A stretch of DNA of 64,000 nucleotides from Leptodontidium sp. MPI-SDFR-AT-0119 (GCA_020726505.1 JAHLEZ010000001.1:806001-870000), one strand, 5' to 3'; positions 36,120 to 47,880 are shown, numbered from the stretch's first letter. The notes: generated by a model not told the origin, from the letters alone. Numbers and translations are program-made.

Positions 36120-36746
36120 GTTGAGAATCGCCTGCGCGTGCGAGCAGTCGTATGGTGGATGATCTCTTGACGTTTTCGAGAAGTCGAAACGTGGGGTTGC
36201 CTGCAATTGTCTGTTGAAGTTGTGTGGGGAACGTGGAGCTGTGGGGTTGAATGAAGAGAGAATGGGGAGTTCTGTCGTTGTTAAGGCTCAATATAAATAG
36301 AGTAAACACAACACATCGGCGAGACATTTCCCCAGATCTAGACCCAAGATCGGGACAGGCCAAGGACCGGATCGGCCGTGGTGCAAAACTTTAATTCCAT
36401 TTGATACTCGCAGAAGAATCACTTGCTGAAGGCCGTTACCGCGAGTATGTCTGTCACAACGGGATCGGCGTGGCGCATCTGTATCGGCCGGGTGAAAATC
36501 TTTACCGCCTGTAGTACAAATAAGTCCGATGTGGGTTGCCACTCCTCCCCGTCGGACATATTTATGTTTAAGCGAGAGTTGGCGATGCTTGGCAGAAACA
36601 AGTCCGATGTCTGACATCGGAGGAAACGAGAGCTGTTACAACATAAACACAAGACTATACGAAAGTCTATCCCTCGTCAGTTTCCGTCATATATGTTGAT
36701 TAAATTTTCGATTTAAAAAACAGTTTGTTGAAATTACTCAAGCAGA
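36120..36746. promoter_or_regulatory. Divergent promoter of MFS permease and aldo-keto reductase
   Basis: 627 bp between two start codons. It contains at least four CGG-type elements: AAGTCCGATGT at 36522-36532, GTCGGACATA at 36551-36560, and the two arms of a dyad at 36603-36621. GGTGCAAAAC at about 36380 resembles CCGGTGCAAAC near the monooxygenase gene. CGG half-sites are the usual targets of Zn2Cys6 factors. That the cluster's own factor binds them is inference. Confidence 0.6.
36603..36621. promoter_or_regulatory. Perfect dyad TCCGATGT-n3-ACATCGGA
   Basis: The sequence TCCGATGTCTGACATCGGA is a perfect inverted repeat with 8-bp arms and a 3-bp spacer, about 126 bp upstream of the aldo-keto reductase ATG and 484 bp upstream of the MFS ATG. 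The arms contain the CGG triplets bound by Zn2Cys6 dimers in general. Its role as an operator here is inferred. Confidence 0.55.
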
Positions 36747-37996
36747 ATGGCACCACAATCACATTTCAAGCTCAACACAGGCGCAGTTATTCCTGCAGTC
36801 GGACTTGGTGCGTGGTTACACTGCCCAAAATGAAAGTTACAAAACGGTTTATTGACTTCTGAAACAGGAACCTGGAAATCTGAAAAAGGAGAGGTCCGCA
36901 AAGCAGTGGCATATGCTCTCAAGGATGGGTACCGTCACATCGATGCAGCACTGTAAGTATCCCCCCCCCCCGCTTTGAGTGTTTCTTGCTCAGAGAATAC
37001 AGAATTTATGGTGAGTGAACATGAAGTAGTCGGCAACAACCAATCTGTTGACAATATCAGGCAATGAGAACGAAGTTGGCCAGGGTATCAAAGATAGTGG
37101 CGTGCCTCGTTCAGAAATCTTCGTTACCAGTAAACTGTGGAACACGCACCAGCACAACGTGGCGGATGGCCTACAGAAGAGTCTTGACGCCTTAGGGCTC
37201 GATTACCTTGACCTATATGTGAGATTCTGTCGCACCAATGGCTTGCAGAAGACTCAGAACTGACAAAAGTCTTCAGCTCATCCACTGGCCTGTCAGGCTG
37301 GTTGCAGTAAGCTCTCCACCCAATGGTCTCCTTTAACTTGAAAGCTGATTCGGCCACAGAACGAGACGAGCGACTTGCTTCCCACCAATCCGGATGGTAG
37401 TAGGTCAGTAGACAGATCATGGGACCAAGGCGAGACCTGGCGTCAAATGGAAGAAGTATACAAGTCAGGCAAAGTTCGGGCCATTGGTGTTGCGAACTGG
37501 TCGATTCCTTATCTGGAGGAGCTTCGCAAGACATGGAAAGTCGTACCCGCTGTGAATCAAGTCGAATTGCACCCCCTCCTTCCTCAACACGAGTTGCGAG
37601 AATACTGCGATAAATTGGGTATACTCCTCGAGGCGTATTCACCTCTGGGATCTACTGGTAAGTTAAAAATCATATATGGTTTGGCTAAATGATATCTGAC
37701 TATCTCAAGGCGCACCGATCATGTCAGATCCTACTATCCAAGATATCGCTGCCAAAAATGGAGTTTCAGCTGCCACAGTCCTCATCAGCTACCACGTCAA
37801 CAAGGGTGTGGTGGTGCTGCCCAAGTCGGTCACTGAAAAGCGAATTTCCAGCAACAAAGAAATTGTATCGCTCTCTCCAGAGGACTTGGCTGTTCTCGAT
37901 GCCCTTGCAGCCAACGGCAATGCGAAACGCCTGAACACGCCTCTGTGGGGGTTTGATCTTGGTTTTGCTGATTGGTATGGCCCAGTCAAGAAGTAG
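36747..37996 (+). CDS. Aldo-keto reductase with 8-nt catalytic microexon
   Basis: Seven exons (36747-36807, 36868-36952, 37003-37010, 37061-37218, 37277-37306, 37360-37657, 37710-37996; introns 50-60 bp) encode 308 aa. AKR signatures appear in order: [70 protein letters not shown] and the C-terminal [12 protein letters not shown]-binding loop. The catalytic tetrad Asp-Tyr-Lys-His is complete. The Tyr codon lies in an 8-nt microexon at 37003-37010, so skipping that exon would break both frame and active site. The enzyme should be a cytosolic NADPH-dependent aldehyde/ketose reductase; in this setting it may act on a sugar or polyol. It is divergent from the permease gene. Confidence 0.93.
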
Positions 37997-38674
37997 AGAG
38001 CGGTTGTGTGGTTATTCTGGTTGTTGTAAGCATAGACACATGGATTCCAAAAAGCGAAGTTTGGGTGTTTTTAGAAGTATTTCTCTATCCAAAATATACG
38101 CAGTTAACTTCCAAGACTTTGCACAAAGACCAAGGTTGGAAAATGTCAGAATAGTCTTGATCACCGGGCTTCCGAGAAATCTCACACATTGTAGGTAACC
38201 GATTACTTGTGACAGTACGAGATGATTCTCTTTCTGGAAAGTCGCTCGAGAGCTTGAGAGAAATTTCGGAAAGAAATTTACATTGAACCGTGTGGGCTAA
38301 CCGTGTGGTCTACCTCATGGGACACAAGTGCATATTCTAACATCCTCAACCCCAAAGTCTTCAACTAACTCTAATACTTTCAATCACAACTGGTCAATTG
38401 AAACACCCTGGATTTGTGTACATTGGGCCGACGTCTCGTACGAAGCTTCACTTTGAATTATTTGAGGAGAATTCTAGCTCCTGTAAATCACCTCATCAAG
38501 AACACTGTCCTAGACATGCCTTCAATATCCTATGTAAGGATCTACAACATTCAGAATTACAAGCAGAAGACAACGAATCTCGAAAAACGTTTTATATTTT
38601 GGTGTTATTGTAAGTGGTACTAGATGTTCAGAAAATGCGGAACTCCATGTCATTAAATGTCTATCTATATCTGT
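37997..38674. other. Intergenic region between convergent genes
   Basis: About 680 bp, AT-rich, containing 3' flanks of the aldo-keto reductase and the monooxygenase genes. Short frames (for example 38398-38623) have no protein character. Confidence 0.45.
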
Positions 38675-40705
38675 CTATATTTTGTAAGGGGCTGGAGAAA
38701 TTCCCTCCTGCAAAGCTTTCAAGCGCAAGGCGAGGATCTTTGAATTGAAGCGGGTCATGGGTAGGAAGCCAACCATGATCCAAAGATTTGCGACTCCTGT
38801 CTCTCGGAAAGCGGTCTTGAACTCGCCTTCTTCGTCGATCCCCCAAATAGGGCCACACTGGTTAGCGATTTTGTCCCCTAGGGTAGCGCGTATAGAGTCG
38901 ATGGTGTTGGAAAAACCAGTCGCGAAGACAATCAGATCAAACTCGCGTTCCCGACCATCGTTCAGAATGACCTTGTCCTCCGTGAAGCTCTCAATGTAAC
39001 CTGGCTCGACCTTGATTTTGCCGTCAATGACGTCCTGGCAAGCACCAGCGTCGAAGTAGAACCCACCATTGCGAGTCTGACCAAGTGTTGCATTGCCAGT
39101 GTTTCGTTGTCCGCGCCATGTTCGCAAGCCACGAGCATTGAGTGCGTCAAGCAATGGCTTGTCAAGGTCCTCAAGCACCTTGGCGGTTCTTCGGCCGAGT
39201 TCTTCTCCAGGACCAACAGGGGTGTTGAAGAAGAGGCGGTCTTGCTCTTCATGAGAAGGTCGGTTGCCGTCAGCATCAGGCTTATAGCCACCAAGGATGC
39301 GTGGCACAGAGTGGGTGAGCGACATAACATATGTTGGAGAGCGCTGGAGAAGGGTAACATCCACTCCTCGACGTGAACAATCGAAGGCAGTATCAAAGCC
39401 GGAGGACGAGGTGCCCACCACACAGACCTTTTTGCCAACAAAATCACGAGCACTTGTGTGCTCTGACGAATGGCGGATGACTCCCTTGAATTTGGACATG
39501 CCAGGAATAACTGGAGTCAAAGGGACGCCACAAAGCGAAGTGGCCATAACAACTTGCTTTGGGTGTAAAGTTCTCGTCTCCTTGCCCCCTTTGTTTACCA
39601 CTACGGTCCACTGGCCACTTTCGTCCTGATCGGCTTTTGCAACAGTAGACCTGGTCCAAACATTGAGCTCCAGAGCCGAAGCGTACCATTCCATGTACTT
39701 GCCCTGCTTTTGAGCTGGGGTGAACGTGGGCCAGTGCTTGGGGTAGGAGAAGTAGGGAAGGTCATCGGGCCAGTGTGGGAAATGGAGCGACAAGTACTCG
39801 TACCGCTTCTTCCAGATGTCGCCAACTTCCTCGCTACGGTCGATGACCAAGTGTTGCATTCCGAGTGCTTTGCATCGGGCAGCCATCGCAAGACCACTGC
39901 GATACGTTAATGTCTGCATACAAGTCTTAGAATACGAGGACTTACTTTTGCCCGCCTCCGATAATCAGGATTTCTGGTTCTGCTGCGTCGATGTCCTTCT
40001 CTCTCTGCTTCTCCCAGCTGATATCTCCGGTCATATGGCCGTCGTTGGGAGAAATCTCAGGAAATTGCTTGAGTTTCTCGGCAACAGTGTGCATAGTATA
40101 GATTTTCCAGCCGTTCTTGGTAAGAACCGAGTTGATCACGGCTGAGGCCACCACGAGCTCCGTCTCGACGGACACGACAATTTGCAATTGAGCAAAGTCC
40201 GGATACGGGCGACAGACCACGGGTTTTGGAGAGAGGAAATTGAAATTGGTGGCTTTAGTGGTAGGAAAGAGATCGCTGGCAGCCTTTAGAATTGCAGGTT
40301 GGAAGTTGAATGTGCGGTGGTCCCAAGTGAAGGACAACTTGTCTCGCCAGACGCCTTTTTCGAAAGTCAATAAATCTCGCTTCCAATCGTGTCAAGTCTG
40401 AACTCACCATATTCCAGAAACAGATCGGTAAATCCTTGAGCATCTCCCTCTCCCATGACCTTAGAAAGAAGCGTCACAATAGAGCTTGCCTCCTTCTGAG
40501 CATCGCAGTCGCTAGGGATCTCGACTCCGAGGACATCGGTGGTGGGAAGGGCGTGGTTGTATTTGAAATCGTACATGAAATCATCGGCCACAGGGGGCTT
40601 TGGGGCAACCTCTATCTCAACATGGTCGACGATAATTTTAGATTTGACGTCTTCTCGTGAGGCAGTGCGATTGCTGCTCAGGTTGGGAACAGAAATGACA
40701 GCCAT
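38675..40705 (-). CDS. Flavin-containing monooxygenase with N-terminal NTF2-like domain
   Basis: Three exons (40705-40408, 40354-39946, 39896-38675; introns 53 and 49 bp) encode 642 aa. Residues ~70-210 look like an NTF2/SnoaL-type fold (VMGEGDAQGFTDLFLEYG, VWRDKLSFTWDHRTFN). The FAD motif GGGQNGLAMAARCKALGM starts at ~232 and is joined across the second intron. The FMO-type segment FPHWPDDLPYFSYPKHWPTF follows. A second dinucleotide motif, VVGTSSSGFDTAFD (~398), is for NADPH. The FATGFSNTID motif sits at ~558. This architecture is common in fungal FMO/YUCCA-like N-hydroxylating or Baeyer-Villiger-type enzymes. The substrate is unknown. The gene is divergent from the cluster's transcription factor gene and shares its promoter. 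Confidence 0.9.
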
Positions 40706-41518
40706 ATTTGCAGATGAGTAGATTGTTGATGCATTCTTCCTTCCTTCGAGGATTCATATGTTTTTTAATGGCATTGACAAGGCTCATACATCCGATAGGT
40801 TTGAGCAATACGCCCGGTGCAAACTCGCCTTCCCATGGGACCCGGAAAATATGTCCGGTGCAAACATGTCGCCCGATAGGAGTTGACCTTTACGCCCGAT
40901 CGGCCAAAGTGTCAGACAAGAAATTCAGAACGGCCGTGTTCCACGACTCAAGCCGGTGCTACTTCTCCTCCCCTTCCTTCTGAATGGTTCCCTGTCCCCA
41001 TTCTTGGCCACCCCAGAGTGCCAAGTATCACCGCCCGTGGCTGACAAGAACTGAGGTGTGTTTTTGTGTCAACTGACTCAAGCGAGTTGGAAGCGAATAG
41101 GAAGCGAGGGGGCGTGGAGAGGGGGGAATCCGAGAAGCAGGGCAAGTGGCCGATACAGTATCCGGTCCATCTGTCAGCTTGTCCCGACGAATTCTGAATT
41201 CCGACACAGGAGGATCACCTTGGGGCGGGGGAGTGGGGGAAATCCTTTTCACTGAAGGCGGGGTTTTCTGGGGTGTTCAATTCGAGCTTAGTCAATAATA
41301 ACCCCGGGAAGCTCTCCGCGCTCTGTTAGTCACAGTGCATCCGGAGTAGAAGAGAAACCTAGTCCCTTCAAGTCTTGCAGCCGCACAGGAGCTTTCATCT
41401 TCGAACGGCCGATTCTTTGCACTGCATTGCATTGCACTCTATTGCCTCTTGCAGGAGCAGACCGGCCGGCCGTTTTCTATTCTATGGCAATCGATCGACA
41501 GTCTGGACGGACTGGACC
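40706..41518. promoter_or_regulatory. Divergent promoter of monooxygenase and Zn2Cys6 regulator
   Basis: 813 bp between two start codons. An 11-bp word CCGGTGCAAAC occurs twice (40814-40824 and 40854-40864, 40 bp apart) and CCGATAGG twice (40792-40799 and 40873-40880). ATGTCCGG at 40851-40858 and a CCCGATCGGCC element near 40906-40916 add further CGG half-sites. These resemble elements upstream of the permease and of the Gfo/Idh gene. Binding by the adjacent regulator is inference. Confidence 0.55.
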
Positions 41519-44500
41519 ATGTATCGGCGACTCAACGACGGGGGAGGGGTAGCCAATGCCAATGCCAATGATGCCAATGAGGATTCGAGACCTCGTAAGA
41601 AGCCGCGGAAACAGCGGCCGTGCTTCAGTTGTACAGGTGAGCGTTGCAGTAATGGCCGAGCTGTTGAGGATTGTATTGTATTGTGTTACTGCGTTGCAGC
41701 GCTGAACAAATTATGTGCGGGTAGTGCCAACAAACAAGGGACAAACAAAGCTGACACTTGGTACTTTTGCTGGCAGAATGTCGTCGTTTAAAGATGAAAT
41801 GCGATCGCGCAGGTCAGTAAATTCATAGATATACCTTGACTTGTTCTGCAACTCAGATGAGATAATGATGTAGAACTAGCCCCATGCTCGAATTGTATCC
41901 GACGACGGCGCGTTGACTTCTGCAGCGAAGTCGAAGCTCCGGCCAGCACTTCGTCTTCCCGGTTTGTATGCTCATGGTAAATCTTGTCACCGAGACTGAA
42001 TAAATACAACAGTGGAGAACCAAACCCGGACTTGGGACAAGATCAGGATCAAGATCGGGAACAGAATGTTGGGCATCCTCACCGGCCACAGCCAAAGCCT
42101 GGGCCATCTATGGAACAAGTGAATTTGACTACGGATGACCAACTATCAAACCGTCAGCAGCACTTGCAATTGCAGCAACAGCAGGGCCAACAGCAACGTC
42201 GCGATCAAAGACAAAATCCTCATTTTCATGTCCAGATAACGGGAAACCTGCTGAGGTCCAGAGATAATCACGGTCAGCCTGCTGATGGTTCAGTCGTGGT
42301 CAGCCCGCTACCAGATCCTCGCCCATCACCCGGCTCCAGTTCCAATTCAGTACTTCCAAGTAGGACTAATGGAAGCCTGCACAGAGATCAAAATGAGGCC
42401 AGCGCTTCTAGAAACCCGGCTTTGCAGACGATGGATGGCGACGAACAAATGGCTTCTGACGGTACACTGATGCTGGATAAAGGAGGTCGTTCGAAGTACC
42501 TGGGTCCAACCGCGGGCAGCGAATGGCTCAAAGATGTATGTCATCCACATATGGTACCTATGTTTAAGCTGATTCATTCTAGTCGGAAATGCAAGACGTA
42601 CTGGACAGTCCTTTGAATACTCGGGTTCCATCCCCAGAAATAGCCCAAGCTTCAACATCATTTCAACTTGGCCAGCTAGCTCCCATAGTGTCTACCAGTG
42701 TCTTTCCATTTAGTACCAGGAAGTCTCAAATGAGCACCCACCAATTGTTGTCCCATCTGCCTCCGAGGGATGAAGCATGGACCTTGGTTGAAGCGTACTA
42801 TCGCTATTGCGCGTGGCAGTAAGTGTTATGGACGAATAGCTGCATCCTGCAATTTTAACAAGACATAGTCATGACGTTGCTCCCAAACTCCAGTTTGAAA
42901 AGACTTTCAATCGGGTCTACGCACTGTCTAACGGAAAGTACTCGTCGCCTAGAGTCAATGCTCAGGAGATTGCTCTTGTGTATGTCATAATGGCTCAGGG
43001 GACCATATATAATATTGAGATGCCAGCATTCCATTCGTCTGCTGATAATTGGCTACATCTATCCGAGCTGGCTCTGATGAAGGGAGATTTCCTATCGAAC
43101 AACACGATACCTGGATTGCAGACTCTGGTACGTGGTAGAATCCCACGGTCCCTGATCAATCGCTGATGATTCCGAGCATTTGATGGCGCACATGCATCTG
43201 TACGTGGACGAACCTGAAGGCTCCCAAATATCACTAACAGTCACTCGCTAGAGAATCCGATAGAGGTATACGAAGTGATAGTGCCTGGCCACTTTGGGGT
43301 TTAGTCATGAGATTAGTTCAAGCGGTATGTGTCTTCCTACAACGGATCCTTAGAAGAGACTGAGTATCAAGTAGATGGGAATGCACCGAGACGGGTCCCG
43401 TTGGAATTTACCAGGGGATGTCGTCGAGGAACGACGTAAGGTGTTTTGGGAGTGTAATGCTGCCGATGTCTTCCAGGCGCATTGCTTTTCGAGGCCGTAT
43501 TCTATCCTTTTCACTGGCTACTCAAAGTTGAGCTCATTCTGGATAGGTGTGCTGTCAACCCTGAACATTGCGATACTGCGTTTCCATCCGATCTGGACAA
43601 TCTGAACGGAGACAAGAGTTATTTCACTCTTCGATTTGAGCTATCGCAGATTTCGGCTGAGTATATACATCCAATCCAGAGGGCGAGACCATGCTGATTA
43701 ACTTTCAGGATCCTCACTTTGGCAATGAGAGTGCGAAAGCCACCGTATTCCGAGGTAACTGACTTGGATCTCAGACTGTATGTATCCTTGACCTATGTGC
43801 TGTTTGCAATGAGCTGAGATATTCTAGTTGTGCGTTCGAAAGCAGTCTTCCATTCTCCATTCGCTGTCGCGCAGCGCTCATGGCAATGCCTTCCCGGTAT
43901 CCTCAAGCCGAGGCGGCAATCGAGGCGTCACCGGAACCCTCTCAGAGCTCAATGACTATTTCTTTCCGAGTCAGCCCATTGTCCAAGATGAGTCTCGAGG
44001 CTATACTAACTTTGTACAGCAAACAAACCTCGCTCTCAATGTTTCCGAAACGATCATAAATCTGCATCGACCTTACTATGCGAAAGCTCTCTACGAACAG
44101 ATTGACGACCGGATGAAATCTGCGTACGCTTCTTCATTCCTGGCTGTTATAGAACGCTGTGCGATAATGCTCGCAATTGTCGCTGACATCCACGCCCGCT
44201 TTCCCGCTGTCAGCATCAGGCAGTGGAATTTCTGGGTAAGTAGCATTCCTTCTTGCCTCACCTGCCCAAGCTCACCCCTGTTGTAGTTCCACGTTTACAA
44301 CTCGGCTCTGTGTTTGGGAACTTTGGTGCTACGTGATGCTCGCAATGACATGGCTACCTTTGCACTTGAGCAAATCGATGTCGCCATTGCTTTGTTTACT
44401 TCATTGACTCAGCATGGTGCCAATACTCCTCGTTACTGCCGTAATTTGCAATGGCTACAGAAGCTCCGCGCTAAGGCATCGGATAAGATCAGCGAAGCTT

Positions 44501-45064
44501 CTACAGCCCACAGGCCTAGTCCGCAACGTCCTGCTCCTGGATGGGATTCCCAGGGAAATAACGAAGAAAGAGAAGATGCTGACGACGTTGAACTGCTCGG
44601 CTGGCGGACCAGACTCATTGAGCGGGTGGGAAAGGACCGTCCGACTATAAGCACGATTCGTCTCCCTGCAACACCGACCGGCTCTCTCACGTCCACGGTT
44701 CCTAATTCAGTACCTGACATGAATAACATGGGAAATCAAAATCAATTCGAGGGCGCTGATACGACAAGACCCCATACGTCGCTCCCCATGGTGGCTCCAG
44801 ACCCTATAGATGATCTTGTAAGAGCAACCATAACAAGCAAATGGATGATGCTGACATACTTTGACCTAGCTACGTGACTTTTGGGACCCCCTAGTATCGC
44901 AGGATATATTTGCGGTGCCCAACGACCAGTTCAATGTATGTATACGTTGAAACCTTGACAGTGGAAGATGCTAAATGAGAGTACAGTCACATGGTATCAA
45001 CGGATCCTCCTGGTGGGAAGACCCCCTAACTGCTGCCGAAGCTTCCAATCTGGGGCATCAATAA
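41519..45064 (+). CDS. Zn2Cys6 transcription factor with fungal-trans domain (16 exons)
   Basis: Sixteen exons close in frame to 895 aa: 41519-41636, 41777-41812, 41880-41961, 42013-42535, 42583-42818, 42869-43127, 43177-43199, 43252-43324, 43375-43496, 43547-43660, 43709-43777, 43828-43969, 44020-44235, 44287-44817, 44870-44935, 44987-45064. The zinc cluster is C38-x2-C41-x6-C48-x5-C54-x2-C57-x8-C66 (TECRRLKMKCDR, CSNCIRRRRVDFC), built from the first three exons. A basic KKPRKQR precedes it. A Gln-rich low-complexity stretch (QQHLQLQQQQGQQQRRDQRQ) links to the fungal-trans middle homology region with GIRSDSAWPLWGLVMRLVQA and MGMHRDGSRWNLPGDVVEER, then LNVSETIINLHRPYYAKAL. It is a nuclear pathway-specific activator by type and sits in the middle of the putative cluster. 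Exon 12's GTCAGC donor is the least certain junction. Confidence 0.9.
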
Positions 45065-45703
45065 ACAATGAGATTTGTCCATGCTAAATAATCTGGTCTT
45101 TTGCTTCTGTGTTAGTGCTAGAAACTTCATTCTACTTTTCAAGTGATGTCAATCAACAAGTCAGTTACATTGATCCTTTCCCCTTTTCTTCTTCTGCCTT
45201 CTATAATCTTGTTTTCACTTGATTCATATTTGATGTTGGCTACCTTGAACGATATCCATTTCCTGCCCCATCATTCCGCCAACTCGGTCTGGTGAAGACC
45301 CTCAATGTTTGACGATTTTATTCTTGAAGCAATCCAGCACAAGCGAAGGAGGATGCTTTGTGATGGAATCATAACCATCGAGCACGGATGAAGAGTGCAG
45401 AATTGTTGTGTCTATTATAAGACGTGATTAATCTTAAATCTGATGAGGTGGCTCCCATTACTTACTTTCTGGGAGTCGAGAGTCGGTTTCTTGGCCAACC
45501 TCGCAACGTACTTCACTACCGAGAAAATGAAAGGCGATCGATCTTCAGTCTGCACTGGCATCCAAATAGCTCGAAATATATGGGTTATCAGGTGAGATGC
45601 AGCAGGTAAGCAAACACTTTTTTAAATTATCTAAAACCCCATAAAATGCCAGCAAACTATCTAAAAGTGTAAACTGATTCACATTCGAGTTCCTGCTAAT
45701 CAG
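45065..45703. other. Intergenic region between convergent regulator and Gfo/Idh genes
   Basis: 640 bp of 3' flanks. One short plus-strand frame (45424-45609) has no recognisable character. Confidence 0.45.
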
Positions 45704-47034
45704 CTAGGCCTTGATCGCATCCATGATAGGTAGACCAGAATCATCAAAGTAGACGGGCATTCTGGTACGGAAAGAGTGCTGCAAAGCCGTGACGATCTTG
45801 GCAGCTTCGAAGGCATCTTCTGGCGAGCAACTCATCGGAGCGTTGTCTAAGACCGCACCAGCAAATTCTTCGAGGTCGTTAATAAAGGATGTATCGTAGA
45901 GTGTGAAAGCATCTGGCGTAGTTGCAGCACGCACGCCGTATTGGTCGCGGATCTCAACACGGTCTATCGTGGAGTTACCACCGATCACAGAGTGGGCCTT
46001 GGTACCGCAGACTCTGGTTGCACCCTCATAACCGTTCGTGAGAGTGCGGCCAAGGTGGGTGGTGAGGATCTTGCCGTTGGCAAACTCGACCATACCCCAT
46101 CCGTTATCACAGTCACCGTACTTGGCGAGATCGCCATAGACAGCCTGTTGGCCCATGGCAATGACTCTGTTGACTTGCTTCTTGGGGTTTGGGAGGTTTG
46201 CTTTGACGTCCAGGAAATATCTCCCAATATCAATCTATCTTCATGTTAGCGAGGCGACTATGCATTCGGACGAGAGGAGACTGACATCGTGGATGCCCAT
46301 ATCGACAAAAATACCGCCTGATTGAGCTGAGAAGGTGACGAAAAAGCCTGGAACAGTTCATTAGACCTGCTGTGGAAACCTTTAAATCTTTGGATTTTGC
46401 TTACCAGTAGGGTCTTGCTGATCGATGCAACAAGTCTCAACAGCGTGGATCTCACCAAGCGAGCCATCCTCGACCAACTGCTTGGCATGTCTGTATGATC
46501 TATCATCTAAAGAAAGTCAGGTTTGGTGGAGTAGTAGCGGGGACATTGATGCTTACATCTTCTGGAGAATGGGACCAAAAACTTGAGTTCCGGCTTCGAA
46601 AGTGCCTTAGAGATGACATCCTGAGTAGCGAGGACATCAACCGAGATAGGCTTCTCACACATAACATGCTGGTGACCATCAGTTTCAGAAGCTCAATTAT
46701 GACAATTAAAAATGAATTTGGGGGATCTTACAAGACCGAGGTCCAGTCCCAGATGGATCAAGGGAGCATGGGTGGCTGTTGCGGTGGAAATGAGAATTGC
46801 CTCAGCGCCACTGTTCCTCATGCACTCCTCGGGATCCGCGTAGAACTTAACTGAAGCTGGCAAATTGGCTGCTGCCCACTCGGCGGCACCAGGCTTGTTA
46901 TCGCAAGCAGCGACGAAATCGATGCGAGGTTGCTGAGAGGCAAGGATACGGGCTCGGATTGCACCGAGACGTCCAAGGCCGAACAATGCGAGCTTAAGGC
47001 GACGTTCAGGTTGGGCTGTCATTTTGATGGCCAT
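45704..47034 (-). CDS. Gfo/Idh/MocA family oxidoreductase, inositol 2-dehydrogenase-like
   Basis: Five exons (47034-46732, 46668-46557, 46506-46405, 46347-46286, 46234-45704; introns 50-63 bp, one with a GTCAGT donor) encode 369 aa. The N-terminal Rossmann fold has LALFGLGRLGAIRARIL (GxGxxG). The conserved HVMCEKPISVDV motif carries the family's catalytic lysine. The segment GGIFVDMGIHDIDIGRYFLD has the Asp and His expected for catalysis in myo-inositol dehydrogenases. The C-terminal sheet domain ends with DAFEAAKIVTALQHS. The enzyme should oxidise a cyclitol or sugar hydroxyl with NAD(P)+; myo-inositol is a candidate, not proven. Its upstream region carries TATGTCCGATGT and CATCGGACAT, as in the permease promoter. 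Confidence 0.9.
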
Positions 47035-47823
47035 GTCTAGTTGCGTCGGCGTAAAAAGTCGGATAAGTGACCTGGTCGGAGGATGAAGGCAAATTGATGA
47101 GTTTTGCTGCTTTTGTTCTTCGTGTTCGTCTTTGGTATGATAAATTTTGGCTTGGGTCCTCCCTCAGTTATATGGCGAGCCTACACCAAGCCAAATCCTG
47201 ATCGCGGCATTCTTGTCCGGTCTCCTATCCAAAGGAATTGACATCTCGCACATATCTCCGATCAGCATACTTACAATAAGTTTCAGACGAAGATCAGTAC
47301 ATGCGCAGGACCAAATCACCGCCCAGTGTTGGCGCAAGACACCTCATCGGACATTTTTTCGTGGAGCCGGTTACATATGTCCGATGTAAATATGCCAAGA
47401 TAGCTGAAGCGAGGTAAGGAAATTCAGCCGACGTACTGCAGAGATCCGACTCGAAAGCTACCACCCAAGGGAAGTTAGGTGGCAGTTTTAACGGCCGGAA
47501 ATGCAACGGAGAAAAAAAATCAACATTCAACACCTTCCAATAAGTGATCGCTACATGAAAAGTTGCGAATCGAGCCAATTATGAAGTAGCTGGGGTCCTC
47601 GCCCCCGGACTGTCTAGTAAGCGAGGTCTATGCGGAATCGCAGCTGCGCTGCTTATGGAAAGGAAAACAGCTCCCACGGAACAGTTTTGATTCATTTCTT
47701 TTACCTAATTTACGCTTCATAGATTTTTCAGCAGTAAACAACAGGAGTGGAAAGCAGCTGTTGAGAAAGACTCATGCGTCAATAATTAGTATGCGTCTCA
47801 GGTAATTTGACTTCCCGTAAGTA
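47035..47823. promoter_or_regulatory. Upstream region of Gfo/Idh gene with CGG elements
   Basis: 790 bp between the Gfo/Idh start codon and the transposon. CATCGGACAT (47345-47354) and TATGTCCGATGT (47376-47387) are oriented as an inverted pair about 20 bp apart. GTCGGATAAG and GTCGGAGG lie nearer the ATG at 47059-47083. The TCCGATGT core equals the arms of the dyad in the permease/reductase promoter. Confidence 0.55.
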
Positions 47824-47831
47824 CAAGCTCT

Positions 47832-47880
47832 TTTCATAACGTGTGTTAGTAAGCGATTTTAACCGACCCCACCACTTTTG
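47832..47880 (+). repeat. Left terminal inverted repeat of the transposon
   Basis: The first 27 bases from TTTCATAACG through TAAGCGATT match the reverse complement of the right end exactly. After seven mixed bases, ACCCCACCACTTTT matches again. About 44 of 48 positions agree by eye. Confidence 0.85.
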
